A stretch of DNA of 64,000 bases. Source: Gracilibacillus salitolerans (GTDB taxonomy: Bacteria > Bacillota > Bacilli > Bacillales > Amphibacillaceae). The translations under genes and the position numbers were made by a program. The stretch lies in the NCBI RefSeq assembly GCF_009650095.1, contig NZ_CP045915.1, positions 1,054,001 through 1,118,000 on the forward strand. Reading direction: 5' to 3'. The notes below the pieces were generated by a model. That model searched no databases and was not told the DNA's origin. It was given only the letters and a program-made list of their open reading frames with translations. Within the stretch, counting starts at the first letter, position 1. Every line of letters begins with the position of its first letter. Positions 26,403-34,923 of this stretch are shown piece after piece.

Positions 26403-26535
26403 GTTCGATATTTTGTTCAAAATATGTTTGTTGTATTGAATCTATTAAAAATTGGGAGGGGGTGTATAAATAGTTTGTTGTTAAATGATCAATATTATTA
26501 AAGCGTTTATATTGAAGAAGGGAGTTCTATGAAAA

Positions 26536-28233
26536 ATGTTAAAGAAAATATTAGTTGTGAGTTTCCCAGTTTGCTTTATGGTGTTGTTAAACTTACCTTC
26601 AGTCTTCGCAGCAGAAGAAACGACAGAAACCATTTTACCGTTTATTCTCAAAAATGAAAATTTTGCCTTTCACGAGCGTACTGATGCCCTCGTTATTGAT
26701 GCAGGCAAAGAGGTAGATGGCTCATCACTTGCTATATCTGATTTCGATGTACATGTGATCACAACAAGAAAAGTCGATCCGAATTATGTGGGGTATGAAG
26801 GTCCTCGAGAGGTGATTGATGTTTATACCAGTGACGTGAATGATTCTGGTTATCCTTCCGATACTGGAAGATATATCATTGTTGATTTTCCTGACGTTGG
26901 GTGGGATGACGGTGGAGCCACGATCGAAGACGGCTATACATTTGATTCAGAGTACACGATAACTTATAAGGGTGACGAAATGGCCTTTGTGAATGGATCC
27001 TCAATGGTGCCTGAGGGATTTACTCAGAATGGTGTTGTCAGTCCCGTCCTTGACAAATATCAATATGCAAACTATGACGGACTTGATTATAGTTATTTTT
27101 ATAATGAGGATGCTGATGAGCCCCTGCCTCTAGTAGTTTTCTTTCACGGTGGTGGACAGGGGAACGATATCTATACCCCTATCAGATTTAGTAACGGCGG
27201 CACCGTTTGGGCCAACCCTGAAAATCAGGCCGAGTATCCCAGTCATGTACTGGCCCCTCGTAATGCTACAACGCCAGAAAACATGCATAAAGTCAAGGGA
27301 ATCATCGATGACATGATAGCTGAGGGCAAAGTAGATCCTAACCGAGTCTATATTACTGGATTCTCAATGGGCGGAGGCTCCACATGGACCTTCCTGAAAA
27401 CTTTCCCTGACTTCGCTGCAGCGGCTGCACCTCTTTGTCCAGCCAGTGGACCTGATGATGTGGAAGATGCCAGAGCAGTAGCATATTTGCCTATTTGGTC
27501 TTTTGTAGATGAAGGGGATTTTCTGTATGATGCTGTTGTTGAAATTGACAGGACTTACGGACCATATATGAACGATTCCTTGTTGACCATACTGCCGGAA
27601 AATAGGTTGGATGAACCACCATATAATGGCCACGTGTTTGATGGGCATGCAGTATGGCTTCCGGTCTATAATGAGTATGTCCACCCTGAGCGTGGCATGC
27701 TTATCGATTGGTTATTTTCGAAAAGTAAAATTAGATATATATCTGTTGTAGAAGTTAATACTGTGTCTGGGGTTGCTCCAACTTTACCTGAAACAGTATC
27801 TGTAAATGTCAATTACAGCTCTACAGGGGTTGTATCAGAAGAACGAGCAGTAATCTGGGAAGAGATTGACCCACTTAACTATGGTTACGATGGACCAGGA
27901 GTCTTTGAGGTAGAGGGAGTGATAGAGGGTTCTGTTGAAAAGGTCATAGCGACTGTAACTGTTGAATACAGAAACCGAATTGCTGATCTTAAAGAAACTG
28001 TTGCAGGTCTGGATATTGTGCATGGAAATAAGAATGCTCTGATGGTAAAGCTGAATAAGGCAGAAGATTTCCTGTCTGATACAAGACATGACAAATCTGC
28101 ACAAGCAGTCAAACAATTTAACGCCTTTATCCTGCAGGTCAATAACTTTGTGAAACCGGGTAAACTGACTGAAGAACAGGCGATAGAGATGATTAAAGCA
28201 GCGGAAGAATCAATTAGGAATATTACAGATTAA
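26536..28233 (+). CDS. Secreted alpha/beta-hydrolase esterase with Ig-like and FIMAH domains
   Basis: 565 residues. Signal peptide (VSFPVCFMVLLNLPSVFA); an Ig-like N-terminal domain to about 165; an alpha/beta hydrolase domain (about 170-400) with oxyanion loop FFHGGGQG and nucleophile GFSMGGG (Ser277), and a late histidine in NGHVFDGHAVW; a group 4 Ig-like domain (VNVNYSSTGVVSEERAVIWEEI); and a C-terminal helical FIMAH-like domain (RIADLKETVAGLDIV ... LTEEQAIEMIKAAEESI). The hydrolase resembles acetyl-xylan/feruloyl esterases of the PHB-depolymerase-like group, so removal of acyl groups from plant polysaccharide outside the cell is likely. AGAAGGGAG lies 12 bases before the ATG. Confidence 0.82.
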   Translation: MLKKILVVSFPVCFMVLLNLPSVFAAEETTETILPFILKNENFAFHERTDALVIDAGKEVDGSSLAISDFDVHVITTRKVDPNYVGYEGPREVIDVYTSDVNDSGYPSDTGRYIIVDFPDVGWDDGGATIEDGYTFDSEYTITYKGDEMAFVNGSSMVPEGFTQNGVVSPVLDKYQYANYDGLDYSYFYNEDADEPLPLVVFFHGGGQGNDIYTPIRFSNGGTVWANPENQAEYPSHVLAPRNATTPENMHKVKGIIDDMIAEGKVDPNRVYITGFSMGGGSTWTFLKTFPDFAAAAAPLCPASGPDDVEDARAVAYLPIWSFVDEGDFLYDAVVEIDRTYGPYMNDSLLTILPENRLDEPPYNGHVFDGHAVWLPVYNEYVHPERGMLIDWLFSKSKIRYISVVEVNTVSGVAPTLPETVSVNVNYSSTGVVSEERAVIWEEIDPLNYGYDGPGVFEVEGVIEGSVEKVIATVTVEYRNRIADLKETVAGLDIVHGNKNALMVKLNKAEDFLSDTRHDKSAQAVKQFNAFILQVNNFVKPGKLTEEQAIEMIKAAEESIRNITD

Positions 28234-28360
28234 AATAACATAACGGGTAGTTGAAAAGCCAGTATAGAATTTAAATTTCTTTGTTACAGCAATACCATGA
28301 TGGATGCTAACATATGAAAAAACGTAGGAAAAGTTACTGGTTCTTTGGGTTACTAAAATG

Positions 28361-28400
28361 GACCGCATAAATTCAAAAGATTTTTGCGGTCTATTTTATT
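28361..28400 (+). terminator. Terminator after the esterase gene
   Basis: GACCGCA pairs with TGCGGTC around an AT-rich loop and is followed by TATTTTATTT. A closely related hairpin (GACCACATAAAAT/ATTTTATGCGGCC) ends the broken FIMAH gene at 52663, so the two genes share ancestry down to the terminator. Confidence 0.65.
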
Positions 28401-28580
28401 TAACACGGTACTAAACGTCTGTAATATATTCATAACAACTCGATTAAAATAAGGAAGCTAAGTAGGGCTAAGCAGACGCTAACATCCTTCGTTAATGATC
28501 AGTGGGTGTAAAAAACTGATTATTGTCACACTTTATAACAAAATACTGCCTTTAATATTAACTTTCAACCTCCTAATCCT

Positions 28581-28645
28581 CAACACCTTTATTCTCCTAA
28601 CCTATTATAGTATAATTCCATCTTACATGTTAAAAAATAGGGTGG
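28581..28645 (+). repeat. Duplicated promoter-like segment, copy 1
   Basis: About 65 bases closely match 54222-54288: CAACACCTTTATTCTCCT, a TATAGTATAATT -10 region, CATCTTAC-TGTTAAAAAAT and a GGGTGG ribosome site. At 54295 it drives a (now broken) DUF4011 gene; here the gene is gone. Confidence 0.65.
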
Positions 28646-28728
28646 CCATGATTTTCGTTTTTGGAATCAATGGATAGAACCATCGATGAGATGGTTACTT
28701 AACCAATAAGCAAAATGTAAACAATAAG

Positions 28729-28763
28729 CGCTAAATACTCATCACTGAGGTTTAGCGTTTTTT
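28729..28763 (+). terminator. Rho-independent terminator
   Basis: CGCTAAA (28729-28735) pairs with TTTAGCG (28751-28757), followed by TTTTTTATT. It would block transcription from upstream remnants before the GH43 gene. Confidence 0.65.
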
Positions 28764-28867
28764 ATTCAAAATTATCTAAGCATTACCGGGTTTAATCTAT
28801 ATTTCAACCGGTTGTTGAATCGTATGTAAGGCTTTACAATAGGAGGAGAGATTGTTAGATTACTAGA

Positions 28868-30346
28868 ATGGAGTTGACTTTAATAATGAATCAGTCTAAT
28901 AAAAGTATTTCAGAATTAACGAAAGTTTTGAAAGAAGCTATTGGTAAGACACCACCAAATGGAAATCCGCTTGTTTCGCATAAATTTGGTGCTGATCCTT
29001 ACCCACTTATTTATCAAGATCGTGTTTATTTATATGCAACGAATGATGAGATTGAGTATGATGAGAATGGCAATGTGACGGACAATACATATGCAGGCAT
29101 TAACACGTTAACAGTTATTTCTTCATCCGATCTTGTTAACTGGACAGATCATGGAGAGATTCTAGCTGCGGGACCAGATGGAGCGGCTAAATGGGCTAAA
29201 AATTCGTGGGCACCTGCTATTACTCAAAAAGTCATTGATGGAAAGGATAAGTTCTTCCTTTACTTTGCGAATAATGGTAGTAACATCGGAGTTTTGACTG
29301 CAGATTCCCCACTAGGTCCATGGACAGATCCGATTGATCAACCAATCATTTCAAGGGAAACGCCTGGTGTGGATGGTGTACCTTGGATTTTTGACCCGGC
29401 GGTTTTAGTGGATGATGATGGTACGGGCTATCTGTACTTTGGTGGTGGAATTCCGGATGAAGAATACGAGATGCCAAATACTGCTCGTGTGATTCAGCTT
29501 AGTGATGATATGATTCTTACGGTTGGAGAAGCGAAGCCGATTCCAGCACCATTTATGTTTGAAAGTGGTGGTATTAATAAATACAATGGGCGATACTATT
29601 ACTCCTATTGCTCTAACTTCTACACTGGTGACCGTCCGGCGGGAGTTCCAGGAGCAGGGGAGATTGCTTACCTAACGAGTGATCATCCAAAGGGACCATG
29701 GACATACCAACATGCGATTCTAAAAAATCCAGGATATTTTTTTAATGTATCTGGAAATAATCATCACGCGATGTTTGAATTCAAAGGCACATGGTATATT
29801 TCATATCATGCACAAACATTATCGGCAGCGATGGGGATTGAGAAGGGCTACCGTTCGACTCATTTAAATGAAATATATTTTGATGAAGAAGGTCAAATTG
29901 AACCTATTCAGGCTGATCTGCAGGGAGTAGAAAAGGTTAAGAATTTAAATCCATATGAAACGACGGAAGCAGTAACGATGGCTTGGCAAGCAGGAATTAA
30001 TGTGAGCAAACCATCAGATACTAACTTTGATGAGCAAGACCGAGTTGTATCTGAAATTAAGCAAGGTGCTTGGCTAGCTGTTTCATCGGCTGATTTTGAG
30101 CATGCGGCTAAAGAATGTGTGGTTCATCTCGCAAGTGAAACAGAGGGTGCTTCGATTGAAGTACGTTTAGATTCGATAGACGGTGAGATTGTTGGCCAGA
30201 TTGACGTTCCAAACACAGGCGGAAAGTGGATAGAGCTATCCTTCCCTGTAGAAGTGGATAAAGGTATACATGGTGTATACTTTGTGTTTAAAGGAGATTC
30301 TAATCAATCATTATTCGAACTTGCAAGTTGGTCATTTAATAAATAG
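28868..30346 (+). CDS. Glycoside hydrolase family 43 protein with C-terminal beta-sandwich domain
   Basis: 492 residues. Five-bladed propeller GH43 with all three acidic positions visible: base Asp43 in FGADPYPLIY, pKa-tuning Asp176 in WIFDPAVLVD, and acid Glu232 in PFMFESGGIN. The C-terminal ~120 residues (WLAVSSADFEHAAKE ... GVYFVFKGDS) look like a CBM6-type module. Family members cleave arabinosyl or xylosyl linkages. There is no signal peptide, so it probably acts inside the cell on imported oligosaccharides. AGGAGGAGAG at 28840-28849 lies rather far (18 bases) from ATG 28868; ATG 28886 is even farther, so the start is not certain. A dead, exported paralogue lies at 31457. Confidence 0.9.
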   Translation: MELTLIMNQSNKSISELTKVLKEAIGKTPPNGNPLVSHKFGADPYPLIYQDRVYLYATNDEIEYDENGNVTDNTYAGINTLTVISSSDLVNWTDHGEILAAGPDGAAKWAKNSWAPAITQKVIDGKDKFFLYFANNGSNIGVLTADSPLGPWTDPIDQPIISRETPGVDGVPWIFDPAVLVDDDGTGYLYFGGGIPDEEYEMPNTARVIQLSDDMILTVGEAKPIPAPFMFESGGINKYNGRYYYSYCSNFYTGDRPAGVPGAGEIAYLTSDHPKGPWTYQHAILKNPGYFFNVSGNNHHAMFEFKGTWYISYHAQTLSAAMGIEKGYRSTHLNEIYFDEEGQIEPIQADLQGVEKVKNLNPYETTEAVTMAWQAGINVSKPSDTNFDEQDRVVSEIKQGAWLAVSSADFEHAAKECVVHLASETEGASIEVRLDSIDGEIVGQIDVPNTGGKWIELSFPVEVDKGIHGVYFVFKGDSNQSLFELASWSFNK

Positions 30347-30370
30347 TTAACAAAAATCTTGATATTATAA

Positions 30371-30420
30371 GGGCTCCAATTCATTCGTTATGATTGAATT
30401 GGAGTCCTTTTTATCTTTTT
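30371..30420. terminator. Bidirectional terminator between convergent genes
   Basis: GGCTCCAATTCA pairs with TGAATTGGAGTCC around a short loop, with T-rich sequence (CTTTTTATCTTTTT) on the right and A-rich sequence on the left. It separates the GH43 gene from the convergent AraC regulator. Confidence 0.7.
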
Positions 30421-30439
30421 GGTAAAGCAAACTAACAAA

Positions 30440-31225
30440 TTAGTGTGCTTGAACTGCTTTTATGTTAACGCTTTCATTAAACTGGTAACGATAAGCTGAT
30501 GCGCTTAGACCTGTATGTTCCTTGAATTTTTTATAGAACCAATCTAAATCTGTGTAGCCCACCTGATAAGCAATTTCATAAATTTTTAAATCTGTATAAC
30601 GTAGTAAAAACTTAGTTTTTTCCATACGGCGATTTAATAAGTATTGATTAAATGTCATTTTTTCTTGTGATTTGAATTTTTGACCTAAATAAGAAGAATT
30701 GTAATGCAGATCATTAGAAATATCTTTGAGAGTGATATTTTCATGAATGCATTGTTCTACATAGTCTTTCACAACCTCAATAATATTCGATGCGTTATTC
30801 TGTTGAGTAGATCCAGGCTTTTTTGTAGTGTAAGTAATGGTTTTTGTCTTTTTTTCTTCTATTACATCTTTAATGTTTAATAAGCTTTCAATTAATTCTT
30901 CCGTGTTCAAAGGTTCAGGTAAATAACTACTAACCTGTAAACTAATAGCTCTTTGAACCATCTCAAAATCCTTATCTCCTTCAATAAGTAAAATTGGGTT
31001 CGATGTTTTTCCTCGTATTTGTCTACAAAGCTCAAAGCCAAAAGTATTTAGATGTCTTAAATTTAACAAGTAGAGATCATAAGTGTTTTTCTTAATAATA
31101 GATAATGTATCTGCCATTTTGAAGACGGAATCTTGGATAATAAAACCATAATATGACCAATCAATTTCCCTTTTTAGTTTCTCTATTGATTGTTGATCCG
31201 CATCAATCAATAAAATTCTACGCAT
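30440..31225 (-). CDS. AraC-family regulator with degenerate receiver domain (YesN-like)
   Basis: 261 residues from ATG 31225, placed after AGGGGGGAG; the longer frame to 31315 adds an unlikely leader. The N-terminal ~125 residues have the receiver fold (MRRILLIDADQQ), but the phospho-acceptor position in YDLYLLNLRHL is Asn55 instead of Asp, the Thr position is Glu82 and the conserved Lys in YLPEPL is Glu104, so phosphorylation is not expected. The C-terminal ~100 residues are a double AraC helix-turn-helix (ISNDLHYNSSYLGQKFKSQE and IAYQVGYTDLDWFYKKFKEH). There is no sensor kinase nearby. It may sense a ligand directly and control the GH43 and adjacent genes. Confidence 0.85.
   Translation of the reverse strand: MRRILLIDADQQSIEKLKREIDWSYYGFIIQDSVFKMADTLSIIKKNTYDLYLLNLRHLNTFGFELCRQIRGKTSNPILLIEGDKDFEMVQRAISLQVSSYLPEPLNTEELIESLLNIKDVIEEKKTKTITYTTKKPGSTQQNNASNIIEVVKDYVEQCIHENITLKDISNDLHYNSSYLGQKFKSQEKMTFNQYLLNRRMEKTKFLLRYTDLKIYEIAYQVGYTDLDWFYKKFKEHTGLSASAYRYQFNESVNIKAVQAH
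30463..30476 (-). promoter_or_regulatory. cre-like site inside the AraC regulator gene
   Basis: On the minus strand TGAAAGCGTTAACA fits TGWNANCGNTNWCA completely. It lies within the last 40 bases of the coding region, where it could only act as an internal roadblock, so it may be fortuitous. Confidence 0.3.
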
Positions 31226-31456
31226 GAATATCTCCCCCCTGTTGTAATATTTAACTATTTTCATTTTATCTGACGGTATGACAATCAAGAATGTGCAAAT
31301 CTTTGTATTTAACACAAATTTTTGTTTCTTATCTTTTTCTCAGTGAATTATTTCCAATAAATAGAATTAGTCAGGTTATTTAATTATATAAAACAGGTTA
31401 TGAAGAAGAATGAAAAAATTTATATTCTTACTGTATTCATAAAAGGAGGTAATTCT

Positions 31457-33033
31457 TTGTTGAAAATTATAAGGGTATTAATGTTTCACTTATTTTTCTA
31501 ACTGCATGTCAAACTATGAATGAATCGGACGAGGTATTAGAGCAAAATGAAAGTCAAGTAGTAAAAGAAAATGAAGAGGGAGCCAGTTTAGATAATGCTA
31601 CCCAAGTAATTCCGAAAGAACCTATAGGGAAAGTACCACCTAATCATAATCCGATTTTAGCTCATCAATTCGGTGCAGATCCTTATGTCCTCGTTTTTGA
31701 GGATCGTGTGTATCTTTATAATACGTATGATCAATTTGAGTATGATGCAGAAGGTAATATTATAGAAAATTCATATGCAGGTATTAATCAATTATCGGTT
31801 GTTTCATCCGCTGATTTAGTTAACTGGACAGATCATGGTTTGATTAATGTTGCAGGGCAAAAAGGAGCTGCAAAATGGGCAACTCAATCATGGGCACCAG
31901 CAGCAGCTCACAAGGTAATCGAAGGGGAAGACCGCTTCTTTCTCTATTTTGCGAAATAATGCAAGTGTATTGGTGTTTTAACTAGTGATAGTCCAATTGG
32001 GCCGTTTGAAGATCCAATTAATGAACCATTAATTTCATGGTCAACTCCAGGAGTAGAAGGTGTAACATGGCTATTTGATCCAGAAGTAATCGTGGACGAT
32101 GATCAGACAAGCTATTTATATTTTGGTGGTGGAATTCCTGAGGAAGAATTTGCGATGCCAAACACAGCACGTGTCATTCAATTAGGTGAAGATATGATTA
32201 GTGTTCAAGGGGAAGCAGAAATGATACCAAGTCCATTTATGTTTGAAAGTGCAGGTATTAATAAATGGAACGACACTTATTATTACACGTATAGTACTAA
32301 CTTTTATGATGGTGAACGTCCAGAAGGTAGTCCAGATGGCGGGGAAATTGCTTATATGACGAGTGATCAGCCAATGGGTCCATGGGAATACAAAGGTACC
32401 ATCTTGAAAAATCCAGGTCATTTTTTTGAAGTTGGAGGCAATAATCATCAAGTATTATTTGATTTTCATGATCAAACCTATATCGCTTATCACGCACAAA
32501 CACTTGCTGATGCACAAGGTGTTGCTCTAGGTTATCGTTCCACACACTTTAATCAAGTGTTTTTTAACGAAGATGGGTCCATTCAAGAGATTGAAGCGAA
32601 TTTATCAGGTGTTGAATCGATTAAAACGTTAAATCCTTATGAAAATGTTCAAGCTGAAACTATGGCATCGAGTACGGGGATTACAGTTCAAGACTTCGAG
32701 ACGGATGAGAATGGCTTTGGATTAGCTGTGACAGAGATTGAAGCGGGTGATTGGATTGCCGTTTCATCCGTTGATTTTGAAAATGGTGCAAATGAAATTT
32801 CTGCTACCGTTGCAAGTGACTCAGAAGGTGGAATGATAGAAATTATATTGGATGACCCAACTGGATAGTTACTAGGAACCATCGAAGTTCCGATAACTGA
32901 CGGATGGGAAGAATGGCAAACGATAACGACGGATATTACATCAGTTGATGGGGTGCATGATGTCTATTTTGTATTCGATGGCACAGAAGAAACGCTATTA
33001 TTTAATTTTGATTATTGGTATTTCATTAAGTAG
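31457..33033 (+). pseudogene. Inactivated GH43 lipoprotein, paralogue of the intact GH43 enzyme
   Basis: Begins at TTG with AAAGGAGG upstream. The protein aligns along its length with the enzyme at 28868 (FGADPYVLVF, WLFDPEVIVDDD, PFMFESAGIN), but carries three lesions: a frameshift near 31470 between the signal start LLKIIRVLM and the in-frame lipobox FLTACQTMNE; TAA at 31957, where FANNGSNIGV has become FAK-stop-CKCIGV by compensating indels; and TAG at 32866 in DDPTG-stop-LLGTIEV. The frame then continues to 33033. It was originally a surface-anchored version of the cytoplasmic enzyme. Confidence 0.85.
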
Positions 33034-33148
33034 TTTATAAAAATTAATGTCATCCATACTTTTATCCTGATTAAATCCATAAAATTATTCCAGAAAGTAA
33101 TCTTTATTATTTACAAATCATATAAGATTTTTATTTTAGATTGAATAG

Positions 33149-33256
33149 CAGGCGACGACACCTGCAGGAAAAGCATGAGTCTTGAGTCACCGCAGTGAGT
33201 GGAGCGATCGAGGAGGCTCAAACCATGCCTTTGGAAAGCGTTCGCCTGAAGTGATT
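33149..33256. repeat. Bacillaceae dispersed intergenic repeat (GCGACGAC/CCTGCAGG/GGAGGCTCA type)
   Basis: The ordered words GCAGGCGACGACACCTGCAGG, CACCGCAGTGAGTGGAGCGA, GAGGAGGCTCA and GGAAAGCGTTCGCCTGAAG match a well-known family of roughly 100-base GC-rich repeats in Bacillus-group intergenic regions. The ends (AGGCGA/TTCGCCT) are inverted. Not coding. Confidence 0.65.
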
Positions 33257-33374
33257 AGCATACTTCTTTCAGATTTAAATATAAAAATGGTTAAATAACC
33301 GATTAAAACCTATTTTTTATTGTTTCATTATTTAATTAGACCTCGAAATTTAGATAAATCTAGAGTTTCCCAGG

Positions 33375-33425
33375 TAATTAAGCTTAATTATCACAGGTTG
33401 TTTACCTGCTATGAAAGCGCTATAT
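33375..33425. promoter_or_regulatory. Operator cluster: palindrome, inverted repeat and cre-like word
   Basis: Three adjacent elements: a perfect 16-base palindrome TAATTAAGCTTAATTA (33375-33390); CAGGT-TGTTT-ACCTG (33394-33408); and TGAAAGCGCTATAT (33412-33425), a cre-like word with two mismatches at its right end. They lie 47-97 bases before the first gene of the large transport operon. YesN-type regulator and CcpA control are plausible; which protein binds which element is not shown. Confidence 0.45.
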
Positions 33426-33471
33426 TTAACGCAAGGAATTCCGAAATCATTTATTAATGGGAGGTATTTAA

Positions 33472-34833
33472 GTGAAAAAGCTCATCATATCTATCTTTTT
33501 ATTGCTTTTGTTTACCCTTGTTGCATGTAGTAGTAACGATGATACCGCTAGTGAAGATGTGGAAACAGATGATACGGAAACAACAGAAGAAGTATCGGAT
33601 GAAGGGGAAGAAACGGAAGAGACAGTCGACTATTATCAGACTCCTGAAATGGACTTTGACTTAGGTGGTCAAACAATAAAGGTTGTTGCTTGGTGGGATA
33701 TGGAGATTACAGGTGAAGATCCAGACAGTATTCAAGCACGTGAAAATTTAGAAGCATTAAAGGAAAAACACAATTTTGATATCGAATATATCACCATTGA
33801 TTTTGGTGAATATCAAGAGCGAATTACTGCTTCTTTATTAGCAAATGAACCAGTTGGTGATCTTATACGTGTAGGTAAGAAATACACTATCCCTTCATTT
33901 GCTCAGCAGGATTTAGTGTGGGCGGTTGATGAATGGGTTAAAAATGAAAATGTATTTAACTTACAATTCACAGAAGATATTTTTCAATATGAAGGACAGG
34001 GATATGCTTTTACCGACGCAAAAGCTAATATAGTTCAAGGTCTATTTTATAATCGTACATTAATGGATGAATTAGGTTTGGATCCGATTCAAAATTACAT
34101 TGATGAAGGTAACTGGAATTGGGATACATTTGCGGAAGTTGTGGCATCAGCAAATCTAGATACAAACAATGATGGCCAAATTGATACTTGGGGATTAGCG
34201 AATCCATCCGTTTTAGAAAGAGCATTGGCGTCTAATGATGCAGCGTTAACGGCCGGAAATGAGCAAACATTAGATGCTCCCGCAACAGTTGAAGCATTAG
34301 AATTTACAGCTTCTATATTCGAACTAGCGCGACCAACGGAAGGTGGCGATTGGACGGAGCCAGAACAATTCTTCCGTGAAGGAAATACATTGTTTTTTAC
34401 TGGAGCAGACTTCCATTATAACGGTATTGTAAATGACATGCCTAATTATGACATTGGTTTTGTTCCATTCCCTATTGGTCCAAATGCTGATGGATATAGA
34501 ACGTATGAGGCTGATATTCAAGCAATCGCCATTCCTAAATCGGTAGAAAATCCTGAACAACTACTTTATATTTGGGAGAAAATTTTCGATGTTCAATCTA
34601 TCTATGATTATCCTGGTCAAGCGCAATTAGAATCCATGTTTGCCAATAAAGATGATATCGAGAATGCTAGATTAGTTATGGAAAATTTAAATGTACTTGA
34701 TCACTTTACGTTTAATAATGATGTTTATTGGAACTTTGAAGCTGAATTATTAGAGGGCACAGCAATTTCAACTCTCATCGAAAGTCATGCACCAGCCTTC
34801 CAGGCAGCAATAGACGAAGTTTACGCTGAGTAA
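33472..34833 (+). CDS. Sugar ABC transporter solute-binding lipoprotein
   Basis: 453 residues from GTG 33472 (GGGAGG nine bases upstream). Lipobox LVAC near residue 19, then an acidic Thr/Glu-rich linker of about 35 residues. The mature domain is a family 1 binding protein (IKVVAWWDMEITG, PVGDLIRVGKKYTIPSF), with a calcium-like acidic loop DTNNDGQIDTWG near residue 237. It is first in the large operon, separated from the next gene by a hairpin, which should keep it at higher level than the membrane components. Confidence 0.9.
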   Translation: MKKLIISIFLLLLFTLVACSSNDDTASEDVETDDTETTEEVSDEGEETEETVDYYQTPEMDFDLGGQTIKVVAWWDMEITGEDPDSIQARENLEALKEKHNFDIEYITIDFGEYQERITASLLANEPVGDLIRVGKKYTIPSFAQQDLVWAVDEWVKNENVFNLQFTEDIFQYEGQGYAFTDAKANIVQGLFYNRTLMDELGLDPIQNYIDEGNWNWDTFAEVVASANLDTNNDGQIDTWGLANPSVLERALASNDAALTAGNEQTLDAPATVEALEFTASIFELARPTEGGDWTEPEQFFREGNTLFFTGADFHYNGIVNDMPNYDIGFVPFPIGPNADGYRTYEADIQAIAIPKSVENPEQLLYIWEKIFDVQSIYDYPGQAQLESMFANKDDIENARLVMENLNVLDHFTFNNDVYWNFEAELLEGTAISTLIESHAPAFQAAIDEVYAE

Positions 34834-34856
34834 CTGTACATTCAATAAAGCTGGAT

Positions 34857-34890
34857 AAGTGCCTACTAATAAAATGTAGGCACTTTATCT
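34857..34890 (+). terminator. Intra-operon hairpin after the binding-protein gene
   Basis: Perfect 10-base stem AAGTGCCTAC/GTAGGCACTT followed by TATCTTCT. It is a partial terminator or mRNA-protecting hairpin, typical after binding-protein genes. Confidence 0.65.
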
Positions 34891-34923
34891 TCTAACAAAG
34901 AAAAGATAAAGGGAGGGAAAATA

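Larger units (their letters stand above)
25513..26535. other. Gene-poor 1 kb region after the YesL operon
   Basis: Holds a CCTGGTA/TACCAGG inverted repeat at 25664-25694 (possible transcript end), a small broken gene on the minus strand and an intergenic hairpin repeat (both listed), then AT-rich sequence leading to the esterase gene. An AAAGCGTTTATA word near 26500 is only a weak cre match. Nothing else was recognised. Confidence 0.6.
28234..28867. other. Intergenic region between esterase and GH43 genes
   Basis: No convincing gene. It contains the esterase terminator, a 65-base segment duplicated at 54222, and a second terminator (listed separately). A 60-codon hydrophobic reading frame at 28495 lacks a ribosome site and overlaps the duplicated segment, so I do not call it. 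Confidence 0.6.
33034..33471. other. Upstream region of the large transport operon
   Basis: No gene. The left part holds a dispersed Bacillaceae repeat, the right part a palindrome, an inverted repeat and a cre-like word in front of the binding-protein gene (listed separately). Confidence 0.6.

Noticed and set aside
28495..28677. 60-codon hydrophobic reading frame
   Set aside because: No ribosome site, overlaps the duplicated promoter segment, and composition looks like translated AT-rich intergenic DNA.
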